A stretch of 7,536 bases of DNA from an uncultured Bacteroidota bacterium (lineage in GTDB: Bacteria > Bacteroidota > Bacteroidia > Chitinophagales > Chitinophagaceae): NCBI GenBank assembly GCA_903929655.1, contig CAIYVS010000814.1, forward strand, positions 1 to 7,536, in the 5' to 3' direction. The position numbers and the translations under genes were made by a program. Positions within the stretch are counted from its first letter, which is position 1, and every line of letters begins with the position of its first letter. The notes beneath the pieces are model-generated. The model was not told the DNA's origin. It did not search any database and worked only from the letters and a program-made list of their open reading frames with translations. This document shows, piece by piece, positions 1-6,167 of this stretch.

Positions 1-1431
1 CTCATCAGTCTCCGATGGATTTAATGGGTAGGTCTCTGTATTGGGATCCAGTGTATAATAACTGGAATTGCTGCTGATACGGCTAAAACTGCCCTTCGCG
101 CCAACTTGTACAATCACATCCTTTTGCAAAGGCTTACTATAATCTATACTAAGATAGGTTTCCTGGTCGCTTATAGTATTACTTCCCTTTACACCCGAAA
201 ATATGGAATCTGCATTCGTATAATATTCCCCCTGCCTGAAATGGGTGCTATTGTTTGCCATACTGGATTGTAAAGAGATACTCAGTTCCTCGCCTTCTTT
301 GTCAAATTTCTTTTTGTAATTAATATCCCCGTCCAGTATCCTGTCCCTGAAATCATTATTCGCATTTCTATAGGTCTGCACAGCTGCATTCGGGTCCACA
401 GTATATTGCTGGCTTGTAATGCCCGTATTCACATTGCCGTAATTATTGTATCTCAAAGATCCGCTCAGGTTATTTTTTTTATTTATCTCCCAGTTAAATC
501 CTACCTGTGGTTTATACGAATTCCTTTCCAGTTGGCTATGCCCGTTTTGAACCATTACAGTACTATCCGTAATCCTGTTCAGGGAGCTTAGTGTAGTACT
601 GTTTATAAAAGCATTGCTGCCTATCGAACAGTTAATATCAAACGTTCCTTTGCGTGCATGAATACTCGCAGACCCATTCTTTAACAGTGTGCCAACAGAA
701 AGGTTTACATTACCATTGATGCCTTGCGATTTATTGTCTTTCAGAACAATATTAATAATGCCACCGCTGCCATCAGCATCATATTGGGCTCCGGGGCTTG
801 TTATCACTTCAATGTTTTTTATCTGGCTGGCAGGTATGCTCATCAGGGCTTCCGCCAGGTTATTGTCAAACATCGTCGAAGGTTTGCCATTTACAAACAC
901 TTTTACATTCCCGTTCCCCAACAACTCCACATTCCCGCTAGCGTCTACCGATACCTGCGGAACTTTTTTAAATACATCAATGGCTGTGCCGCCCTGGCTC
1001 GTTACATCATTCTCTGCATTATAAACCAATTTGTCTATATGGTTCTCAAGCATATTGCGCTTTGCATTCACGGTTACCTCTTTCAGAGCGCCGGCCGTAC
1101 TCGATATCAGTATTTTGCCAACATCAACCGTACTTTGCTTATCGCTTAAAACAACAGGCGCAACGATCTTCACCTTATAACCAATAAAGTCAATTTTCAG
1201 TTTGTAAGTTCCGGGGCTTAGCCCATCTATGCTGAAAACTCCTTTTGCAGCGCTTATCATCCCTCCTGCTGCATTGGTATTACCCTCCCGGAAAGCACTG
1301 ATGGTAGCGTATTCTATAGCTTCTTTACTGGTAGAGTCCAATATGCGCCCTTTTATAATGCAGTTTTTTTGTTGTGCAACTGATAAATTGCAGATAAAAA
1401 AACATAAGGGCAGCAGGATAAAATATTTCAT
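1..1431 (-). CDS. TonB-dependent-receptor-like outer-membrane beta-barrel protein (3' part missing)
   Basis: Reading the reverse complement from the ATG at 1431 gives 477 codons without a stop, running off the window edge, so the C-terminal half of the barrel is absent. Residues 1-19 are a signal peptide (MKYFILLPLCFF..., cleavage after SVA). Residues ~25-105 look like a carboxypeptidase-regulatory-like domain (IKGRILDSTSKEAIEYATIS, then GVFSIDGLSPGTYKLKIDFIGY). Residues ~130-232 are the plug, with VFVNGKPS, IPASQIKNIEVITSPGAQYD and GSGGIINIVLK. From ~235 the chain has alternating, Asn/Ser/Tyr-rich beta strands typical of the outer-membrane beta-barrel family near TonB receptors. Proteins of this kind sit in the outer membrane and usually import a ligand with TonB energy. 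No SusD-like partner or other clue to the substrate is visible. The start follows an A-rich ACAAAAAAG stretch and precedes the signal peptide directly, so it is well supported. Confidence 0.9.
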   Translation of the reverse strand, partial: MKYFILLPLCFFICNLSVAQQKNCIIKGRILDSTSKEAIEYATISAFREGNTNAAGGMISAAKGVFSIDGLSPGTYKLKIDFIGYKVKIVAPVVLSDKQSTVDVGKILISSTAGALKEVTVNAKRNMLENHIDKLVYNAENDVTSQGGTAIDVFKKVPQVSVDASGNVELLGNGNVKVFVNGKPSTMFDNNLAEALMSIPASQIKNIEVITSPGAQYDADGSGGIINIVLKDNKSQGINGNVNLSVGTLLKNGSASIHARKGTFDINCSIGSNAFINSTTLSSLNRITDSTVMVQNGHSQLERNSYKPQVGFNWEINKKNNLSGSLRYNNYGNVNTGITSQQYTVDPNAAVQTYRNANNDFRDRILDGDINYKKKFDKEGEELSISLQSSMANNSTHFRQGEYYTNADSIFSGVKGSNTISDQETYLSIDYSKPLQKDVIVQVGAKGSFSRISSNSSYYTLDPNTETYPLNPSETDE

Positions 1432-1576
1432 CTTTTTTGTTAGGCCTTGCAGACAATATGGTAAAAAGCGAAACTATAAAATCATTTTGTATAAATTTTG
1501 AATTTTACAGTAAAATATCAATTTCTTGATATAGCATATGACATTGGACTTCGGAAACAGGGAATAGCCACAATAA

Positions 1577-1604
1577 AAAACGGGGCTCCCTACAGCCCCG
1601 TTTT
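1577..1604 (-). terminator. Rho-independent terminator of the small membrane protein gene
   Basis: A perfect 11-bp inverted repeat (AAAACGGGGCT / AGCCCCGTTTT) has a 6-base loop. On the minus strand it is followed by a T-run (TTTTTTATTG), and it lies 22 bases past the stop codon of the gene at 1627-1845. It separates that gene from the receptor gene that begins at 1431 on the same strand, so the two are probably transcribed separately. Confidence 0.85.
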
Positions 1605-1626
1605 ACAACAGTGTATTGTTGTACTT

Positions 1627-1845
1627 TTATAACTTATCAAGCCTGTATTTGTCTTTGTTGCTTGTCTTCGTAAAAAGATAAATACCGCTGATGGAAAGCA
1701 CACTGATGATCAGGTTGTCCTGCCATACCAGCTTTCCTGATGCAGATATCCGGAAGAAAGTATAGAAAATGGTAGCAATGATCAAAAGCACAGCTATCAT
1801 CATGTTTTTAAATAAACGATTGTCTGGTTGCGTTTGAGTGTTCAT
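1627..1845 (-). CDS. Small two-helix membrane protein, function unknown
   Basis: I do not recognise this 72-residue protein. It has a short polar N-terminus (MNTQTQPDNRLFK), a hydrophobic helix (NMMIAVLLIIATIFYTFF), a loop with SASGKLVWQDN, a second hydrophobic helix (LIISVLSISGIYLF) and a charged tail (KTSNKDKYRLDKL). By inference both ends are cytoplasmic and the short loop is outside. An in-frame ATG at 1881 would add 12 residues (MIRTIHHQNTNK), but it lies only about 11 bases past a consensus -7 element, so the ATG at 1845 is the better start. It is preceded by the A-rich CACAAATAAG. Its own promoter and strong terminator argue that it is a real single-gene unit. Confidence 0.65.
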   Translation of the reverse strand: MNTQTQPDNRLFKNMMIAVLLIIATIFYTFFRISASGKLVWQDNLIISVLSISGIYLFTKTSNKDKYRLDKL

Positions 1846-1892
1846 CTTATTTGTGTTTTGGTGGTGTATCGTTCGAATCATAAACTATATAC

Positions 1893-1923
1893 CAAAGCTA
1901 AGTAAACAGGGCCTACATACGAA
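1893..1923 (-). promoter_or_regulatory. Bacteroidota-type promoter for the small membrane protein gene
   Basis: On the minus strand, TAGCTTTG (1900-1893) matches the Bacteroidota -7 consensus TAnnTTTG exactly. TTCG (1923-1920) lies 19 bases upstream as a 3-of-4 match to the -33 TTTG box. Transcription would start near 1885, which excludes a usable leader for the ATG at 1881 and leaves about 40 bases before the ATG at 1845. Confidence 0.55.
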
Positions 1924-2123
1924 CAGTTAATCGGGTAAGGTATTGTTAAAGTCGGTGAATGGCACCGATTCAAAGGTCACAGGATGCAGACAACAATTTA
2001 CATATCAGCGATTTTCTCTGCAGCCTTCACGTGAAAATTATTTGGGAAAGAATATTAAATGAAATCTGATTATTTGTCTTCGCACTTTTAAAAGCAGGAA
2101 TAGATATATTTTTAAATAAAGTC

Positions 2124-2154
2124 TTTATTTTCTGCAATTGAAATATTAAATTTA
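2124..2154 (+). promoter_or_regulatory. Possible promoter of the PAS/H-box gene
   Basis: TTTA (2124-2127), 19 bases, then TAAATTTA (2147-2154) resembles the Bacteroidota pattern TTTG-N19-TAnnTTTG with one mismatch in each box and correct spacing. It would leave a leader of roughly 40 bases before the ATG at 2203. The region is very AT-rich, so a chance match is quite possible. Confidence 0.25.
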
Positions 2155-2202
2155 TCTTTTCACATAGCAACCAATTATTTCTCCTAATATTTACACATTT
2201 GA

Positions 2203-3219
2203 ATGGAAAGACATATTAATGCCATTGAAGAGAGATATAGGTTGTTGATTGATACGGAAGACTTTGTTACCATCTCCACCCCGGATAGATTAAGGAAATT
2301 TGTAAATAGGTCATATTGTCGTTTTTTCGAAACCACAGAAGCCGAACTCATCGGTACCAGTTTTATTGATTCATTTACAGATGAAAAGAAGCACTTCTAC
2401 CTGAAGTTCATAAGCAATATGAGTCCAGAAAATCCTTCTATTTCCACAACACAACATACAGGTCTGCCCGGTAAAGAAAAATGGATACATTGGAAAGAAA
2501 CAGGCATTTTCGATGAGAATGGAAATTTAATTGAGGTTTTGTCGGTTGGCAGAGATGTAGATGAGATCGTTAGGATAAGAAAAGACAAAGAAACCCTGCT
2601 GAAAATGCTGGGTGTCTACAGGCAGGCTATTGACTTGAATATTCTGAGCAGTATTACGGATGCAAAAGGGATCATCATCTATGCTAATAAAAAGTTTTGT
2701 GAAGTCTCAAAGTATTCATCTCGTGAATTGCTGGGGCATTCACATAATATAATCAATTCCGGCTACCACTCTAAGAAATTCTTCGCGCATTTGTGGAAAA
2801 CCATATTGGCAGGGAAGATGTGGCACGGGGAAATAAAAAACAAAGCAAAGGACGGTACATTTTATTGGGTTGATACGGTTATAATGCCTATAAAAGACAG
2901 CACAAATAATGTAACTGGTTTCCTCTCATTACGGATGCAGATAGACGAAAAAAAGAAAATAGAGGAAGACAGGAATGCCTATGTAAAATCGCTCGAGGAT
3001 ATGTTATTCATGTTGTCGCATGAAATTAGAAAACCCGTTGCCACCAGTTTAGGCATTGTCAATATCATGCAGGAGGGAATACCTGAAAAGGAAGAATATG
3101 ATAAAATGCTTGCCTATCTCCTGGATTTAGGGACAGAAATGGATAATTATGTTCATAAGATGAATGACTATATTGAAAAGAATATCAGGTCTGCCGTGTC
3201 TCGCCATCATGAAGAATAA
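2203..3219 (+). CDS. Double PAS-domain protein with histidine-kinase H-box but no ATPase domain
   Basis: A 338-residue soluble protein with no signal peptide or membrane segment. Residues ~8-125 form a PAS/PAC module (FVNRSYCRFFETTEAELIG, KWIHWKETGIFDENGNLIEV, VGRDVDE). Residues ~140-255 form a second one (ITDAKGIIIYANKKFCEVSKY, ELLGHSHNIINSGYHSKKFF, GEIKNKAKDGTFYWVDT), resembling heme/flavin-type sensory PAS domains. A linker helix (KKKIEEDRNAY) leads to residues ~260-326, a histidine-kinase-like dimerisation pair with the H-box LSHEIRKPVA, whose phospho-acceptor would be His273. The protein ends 65 residues after that His. No N, G1 or G2 box follows, and the 127 bases downstream do not encode one in another frame, so this looks like the natural length rather than a frameshift. 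By inference it could be a phosphotransfer partner, a decoy dimerising with full kinases, or a PAS sensor reusing the helix pair. No response regulator is adjacent. Confidence 0.85.
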   Translation: MERHINAIEERYRLLIDTEDFVTISTPDRLRKFVNRSYCRFFETTEAELIGTSFIDSFTDEKKHFYLKFISNMSPENPSISTTQHTGLPGKEKWIHWKETGIFDENGNLIEVLSVGRDVDEIVRIRKDKETLLKMLGVYRQAIDLNILSSITDAKGIIIYANKKFCEVSKYSSRELLGHSHNIINSGYHSKKFFAHLWKTILAGKMWHGEIKNKAKDGTFYWVDTVIMPIKDSTNNVTGFLSLRMQIDEKKKIEEDRNAYVKSLEDMLFMLSHEIRKPVATSLGIVNIMQEGIPEKEEYDKMLAYLLDLGTEMDNYVHKMNDYIEKNIRSAVSRHHEE

Positions 3220-3269
3220 ACAATTTGCATTTGTTTAGATATTGGCATTAATCATCGTTATTATTTACC

Positions 3270-3324
3270 TGCCGGATATTCATATGCATGTCAAATTGTT
3301 TCAATGTCATCCATCTATCCGGCA
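3270..3324. repeat. 9-bp inverted repeat between the PAS gene and the biotin carboxylase gene
   Basis: TGCCGGATA (3270-3278) and TATCCGGCA (3316-3324) are perfect complements separated by 37 bases, and a pyrimidine-rich CTTTTTCTT follows. It could be a long-loop terminator of the PAS gene or a leader structure ending 22 bases before the carboxylase start. The loop is large for a classic terminator. Confidence 0.4.
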
Positions 3325-3346
3325 CTTTTTCTTACTTTAGCCCCTT

Positions 3347-4843
3347 ATGCAAAAAATTCTCGTTGCAAACCGTGGTGAGATTGCCATGCGGGTAATGCGC
3401 ACAGCTAAGGAAATGGGTATCAAAACTGTAGCTGTTTTTTCAGAGGCCGACAGGGGCATGCCCTTTGTGCGTTATGCTGATGAAGCAGTATGTATCGGCC
3501 CTGCACCCTCTTCCCAATCCTATTTGCGTGCCGATAAGATCATAGAAGTGGCAAAGCAACTGGGCGCAGACGCTATCCATCCCGGTTATGGTTTCCTGAG
3601 CGAAAATGCCGCTTTTTCGGGCTCGGTTACGAATGCGGGTTTGATATTTATAGGCCCCTCAGCCCATTCCATAGAGATCATGGGTAGCAAGATCGCCGCT
3701 AAACAGGCAGCTAAGAAATTCAACGTACCCATGGTGCCCGGCACAGATGAGCCCGTAAAAGAGTTGGCAGAAGCTAAAAAAATAGCCTCACGTACCGGTT
3801 ATCCCGTCCTAATCAAGGCATCAGCTGGTGGCGGAGGTAAGGGCATGAGGGTAGTAAACAATGAAGCCGAACTGGAACAGCAGATGAACATGGCAAAAAG
3901 CGAGGCTCTCAGCGCTTTTGGCGATGATGATGTGTTCATAGAAAAATATGTTGCCGCTCCAAAGCATATAGAAATACAATTGATGGGCGATCAGCATGGC
4001 AACTATGCTTATCTTTTCGAAAGGGAATGCTCCATACAACGCCGTCATCAGAAACTCATAGAAGAGGCTCCTTCCAGTTGCCTTTCACCCGCTATACGTA
4101 AAGCAATGGGGGAGTGCGCTGTGGCTGTGGCCCGCTCATGTAATTATTATGGCGCAGGTACAGTTGAATTTCTTGTTGATGAAAATCTCGACTTCTATTT
4201 TCTTGAAATGAATACCCGCTTGCAGGTAGAGCATTGCGTCACCGAAATGATTACAGGCATCGACCTCGTAAAAGAACAAATAAATGTAGCCCGCGGTAAC
4301 AAATTATCCTTTACACAAGACGATCTTAAAATAAACGGGCATGCCATAGAACTGCGCGTTTGTGCCGAAGACCCCATGAATAATTTTCTGCCAGATACAG
4401 GCAGGCTAAACATGTACCAGCCACCTAAAGGCCCCGGTGTAAGGGTAGATGATGCTTACGAGGAAGGCATGGACATCCCGATATATTACGACCCCATGAT
4501 AGCAAAACTCATAGCCTATGCCGCCACAAGAGACGAGGCTATAGATCGCCTGCGCCGCGCCATAGATGAATACTATGTACAGGGTATACAAACCACGTTA
4601 AGATTTGGTAAATGGGCAGTTAATACAGAGCCTTTTCGCACAGGCAAATTCGATACAAAATTCATCGAAAACTATTACAAGCCCGAATACCTCCTGGAAA
4701 ATGATCCGCAGGCAGCAGAAGTTGCCTCATTGCTCTCATCCTATATTTGGGAAAAAGAGAAAAAGCAAAATCTGGCACCTGTATCAACAAATTCCCAAAC
4801 AAGTAAATGGAAAGCGAACCGGGGATATTTGCAGAAAAAATAA
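3347..4843 (+). CDS. accC: Biotin carboxylase subunit of an acyl-CoA carboxylase
   Basis: The enzyme uses ATP and bicarbonate to carboxylate biotin on a carrier protein, the first half-reaction of acetyl- or propionyl-CoA carboxylase, in the cytoplasm. Residues 1-~112 are the N domain (KILVANRGEIAMRVMRTA, HPGYGFLSEN at 79-88). Residues ~113-325 are the ATP-grasp domain with the Gly-rich loop GGGGKGM at 161-167 and Lys115, Lys157, His207, His234 and Lys236. Its metal and catalytic residues are Glu274, Glu287, Asn289, Arg291 and Glu295. Residues ~330-445 are the C domain with Arg337. At 498 residues it is ~50 longer than the E. coli protein. The extra charged tail (~450-498, with KWKANR) is known from Bacteroidota acyl-CoA carboxylases, often propionyl-CoA type. 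There is no biotin-attachment motif, so a separate carrier is needed. No carboxyltransferase or carrier gene is adjacent, so the acyl-CoA substrate stays open. The usual Pro after QVEH is Cys297 here. Confidence 0.93.
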   Translation: MQKILVANRGEIAMRVMRTAKEMGIKTVAVFSEADRGMPFVRYADEAVCIGPAPSSQSYLRADKIIEVAKQLGADAIHPGYGFLSENAAFSGSVTNAGLIFIGPSAHSIEIMGSKIAAKQAAKKFNVPMVPGTDEPVKELAEAKKIASRTGYPVLIKASAGGGGKGMRVVNNEAELEQQMNMAKSEALSAFGDDDVFIEKYVAAPKHIEIQLMGDQHGNYAYLFERECSIQRRHQKLIEEAPSSCLSPAIRKAMGECAVAVARSCNYYGAGTVEFLVDENLDFYFLEMNTRLQVEHCVTEMITGIDLVKEQINVARGNKLSFTQDDLKINGHAIELRVCAEDPMNNFLPDTGRLNMYQPPKGPGVRVDDAYEEGMDIPIYYDPMIAKLIAYAATRDEAIDRLRRAIDEYYVQGIQTTLRFGKWAVNTEPFRTGKFDTKFIENYYKPEYLLENDPQAAEVASLLSSYIWEKEKKQNLAPVSTNSQTSKWKANRGYLQKK

Positions 4844-4864
4844 TTTTAGAGATCAAGAGTAAAA

Positions 4865-4929
4865 CCCGAAGGGGTAACATGATTATAGAAAAGAATAAAC
4901 AAGCAACACAGACCCCGAAGGGGTAACAT
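4865..4929. repeat. Two copies of a 16-bp hairpin-bearing repeat
   Basis: CCCGAAGGGGTAACAT occurs at 4865-4880 and identically at 4914-4929, a 49-base period. Each copy can fold as a GAA-capped C/G hairpin; the second is a perfect ACCCC-GAA-GGGGT at 4912-4924. No T-tract follows, so these are poor terminators. They lie in the 228-base gap after the biotin carboxylase gene and resemble dispersed REP-like intergenic repeats; that reading is inference. Confidence 0.6.
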
Positions 4930-5071
4930 TATTCCATTTAATATCATTTTCACTTTTGGGACCAATTCCCAATCTTAATTCCAATACAGGCATTAACATT
5001 TCTTTGTTTAAACTTTGGCAGGCTATTTGTATCTATATTATAAAGCGATTAAAAAAACTAAATTTTGCTTT

Positions 5072-5371
5072 ATGAAAAACGTAAGAATTGTTGCCGCAGT
5101 TTTATTAGTAGTATTACTTTCAGCAGGTATCAATAATACCGCAAGTGCTCATCCCTGGAGACACAGAGCAGGCTGGTGCGGTCCCCGCATTGCTGTTGGT
5201 ATAGCCGTTCCTCCAGTTGTCTTAGCTGCCCCTTATTATGGCCCGGCATACAGAGGCGGGTATTATGGCCCCGCATATTACGGTCACCCTTATGCAAGGC
5301 CATACGCATACTGTCGCCCGCATTATGCTCAGCCTAACTACGGATACCACCACGCTTACCGCCGTTATTGA
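5072..5371 (+). CDS. Small secreted Tyr/Gly/Pro/His-rich protein
   Basis: A 99-residue protein of unknown function. Residues 1-26 are a clear Sec signal peptide (MKNVRIVAAVLLVVLLSAG..., cleavage after ASA), which fixes the start at the ATG at 5072 rather than at an in-frame TTG at 5015. The mature part of about 73 residues is low in complexity. It has HPWRHRAGWCG, a short hydrophobic stretch (IAVGIAVPPVVLAAP), then YYGPAY repeated at 55-60 and 64-69, and a tail rich in Tyr, His, Pro and Arg. There are two cysteines after the signal (36 and 81) and about nine histidines. It is probably periplasmic or surface-exposed. Similar GYYGP-rich small proteins are widespread and uncharacterised; metal binding or surface adhesion are only possibilities. 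A strong terminator follows. Confidence 0.75.
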   Translation: MKNVRIVAAVLLVVLLSAGINNTASAHPWRHRAGWCGPRIAVGIAVPPVVLAAPYYGPAYRGGYYGPAYYGHPYARPYAYCRPHYAQPNYGYHHAYRRY

Positions 5372-5414
5372 AAAAATATAATTGTTGGGTTTTGTGATGT
5401 TTGGATGTTTAGTT

Positions 5415-5454
5415 AAAAAAGTGATCCCGGGCTATTTGCCGGGATCACTTTTTT
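5415..5454. terminator. Strong bidirectional terminator between convergent genes
   Basis: A perfect 16-bp inverted repeat (AAAAAAGTGATCCCGG at 5415-5430, CCGGGATCACTTTTTT at 5439-5454) has an 8-base loop. Its core is GC-rich, and it has a T-run on the plus strand and a matching A-run that serves the minus strand. It lies 43 bases past the small secreted protein and beyond the 3' end of the peroxidase gene, so it can end transcripts from both sides. Confidence 0.9.
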
Positions 5455-5465
5455 TTATATAAATA

Positions 5466-5487
5466 CCCCTGGTGCTAACAGCAGGGG
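5466..5487 (-). terminator. Second hairpin downstream of the peroxidase gene
   Basis: CCCCTG (5466-5471) pairs with CAGGGG (5482-5487) across a 10-base loop, starting 18 bases past the peroxidase stop codon. On the minus strand it is followed by TATTTATAT, a weak T-tract. It may be the proximal terminator of the peroxidase gene, backed up by the stronger hairpin at 5415-5454. Confidence 0.5.
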
Positions 5488-5505
5488 ATTTATGACAGCC
5501 AATAA

Positions 5506-6051
5506 TTATTTTTCAATAGCCGCAATTACATCCTTACTATCCGGTGTTACATTAGAAGGAAACACCGCAACCATTTCTCCCTTCTCATTGATCAGGTACT
5601 TCTGAAAATTCCATTTTACACTATTGTCAGAAAAATTATTATACTTTTTTTCCGTTAGCCAATGGTAAATGGGAGCCATATCTTCACCCTTCACAGATAT
5701 CTTGGCAGCCATAGGGAAACTAACGCCATAATTTGCTTTGCAAAAAGTTGCAATTTCAGAATTGGTGCCTGGCTCCTGTGCCCCGAAATTATTTGCAGGA
5801 AAGCCAATAATGACCATCTTACCCTTATATTTTTCATATAAGGCCTCCAATCCCTTATACTGTGGGGTAAAACCACATTTAGAAGCCGTGTTCACAATAA
5901 GTATTTTTTTACCCTTATACTTCGAAAAGTCGATAGTGCCACCGTTCAGGGCCTCTACTTTAAAACTATAAATACTTTGCGGTACTTCGTCTTTGGGTGA
6001 AGGGGCAAAAAAGAAAAACTTAAAAAAGAAAAGAATGCTTAATAGTGTCAT
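5506..6051 (-). CDS. Glutathione peroxidase family thiol peroxidase with N-terminal hydrophobic segment
   Basis: A 181-residue member of the glutathione peroxidase family, which reduces hydrogen peroxide and organic hydroperoxides. The peroxidatic residue is Cys59 (NTASKCGFT), not selenocysteine. The rest of the catalytic set is present: Gln92 in FGAQEPG, and Trp147 and Asn148 in KWNFQKYL. Cys104 in EIATFCKANYGVSFP sits where the resolving cysteine of thioredoxin-dependent members lies, so the reductant is probably thioredoxin rather than glutathione. The common FPCNQF motif is FPANNF here. Residues 1-17 (MTLLSILFFFKFFFFAP) form a hydrophobic, Phe-rich segment followed by a polar linker, suggesting an inner-membrane anchor or an export signal; there is no lipobox. 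The gene is divergent from the lipoprotein gene and convergent with the small secreted protein gene, and has its own terminators. Confidence 0.93.
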   Translation of the reverse strand: MTLLSILFFFKFFFFAPSPKDEVPQSIYSFKVEALNGGTIDFSKYKGKKILIVNTASKCGFTPQYKGLEALYEKYKGKMVIIGFPANNFGAQEPGTNSEIATFCKANYGVSFPMAAKISVKGEDMAPIYHWLTEKKYNNFSDNSVKWNFQKYLINEKGEMVAVFPSNVTPDSKDVIAAIEK

Positions 6052-6115
6052 GAGTTTTTGATTTTTAGCAATATTCCGTAATTTTTTTCAAAAAAAAACT
6101 CCCAGCCAGGTATCC

Positions 6116-6160
6116 ATATAATATTATATACGGTAGCTTGCAGCAATAATATTATTTTTG
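6116..6160. promoter_or_regulatory. Paired AT palindromes and possible -7 box in the divergent region
   Basis: ATATAATATTATAT (6116-6129) and AATAATATTATT (6145-6156) are perfect palindromes sharing the core ATAATATTAT, with centres 28 bases apart. On the plus strand, TATTTTTG (6153-6160) matches the TAnnTTTG -7 consensus and overlaps the second palindrome, but there is no matching -33 box, and the lipoprotein ATG is only 7 bases further on. A dimeric regulator acting on one or both divergent genes is possible. The AT-rich composition makes chance matches easier. Confidence 0.3.
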
Positions 6161-6167
6161 GGTTCAA

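Larger units (their letters stand above)
1882..2202. other. Divergent intergenic region without a gene
   Basis: This 321-base gap separates the minus-strand membrane protein from the plus-strand PAS protein, and I see no convincing ORF or RNA gene. It contains the promoter at 1893-1923 and a small hairpin, TCGGTG (1952-1957) with CACCGA (1963-1968), that has no T-tract. It also contains a 10-bp palindrome TTCACGTGAA (2026-2035) and a very AT-rich stretch before the PAS gene. The hairpin or palindrome could be protein-binding sites, but short palindromes of this size are expected by chance. Confidence 0.5.

Noticed and set aside
406..1501. Several plus-strand ORFs of 61-141 codons (406-591, 689-1024, 724-1149, 1229-1501)
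   Set aside because: They are antisense to the continuous receptor frame on the minus strand, which has a signal peptide and recognisable plug motifs; their own translations show no family features.
2026..2035. Palindrome TTCACGTGAA as an operator
   Set aside because: A 10-bp palindrome is expected several times by chance in 7.5 kb, and no second copy or nearby promoter supports it.
3220..3346. Frameshifted histidine-kinase ATPase domain after the H-box gene
   Set aside because: The gap is only 127 bases, AT-rich, and shows no N-box or G-box coding in any frame.
3821..4880. Minus-strand ORFs inside the biotin carboxylase gene and an overlapping plus-strand ORF at 4605-4862
   Set aside because: The carboxylase frame is fully conserved across these positions, and the overlapping translations look like random out-of-frame sequence.
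5003..5067. TTTG and TATTTG/AATTTTG boxes upstream of the small secreted protein as a promoter
   Set aside because: No pair has the expected spacing together with a TAnnTTTG match, so a promoter cannot be supported here.
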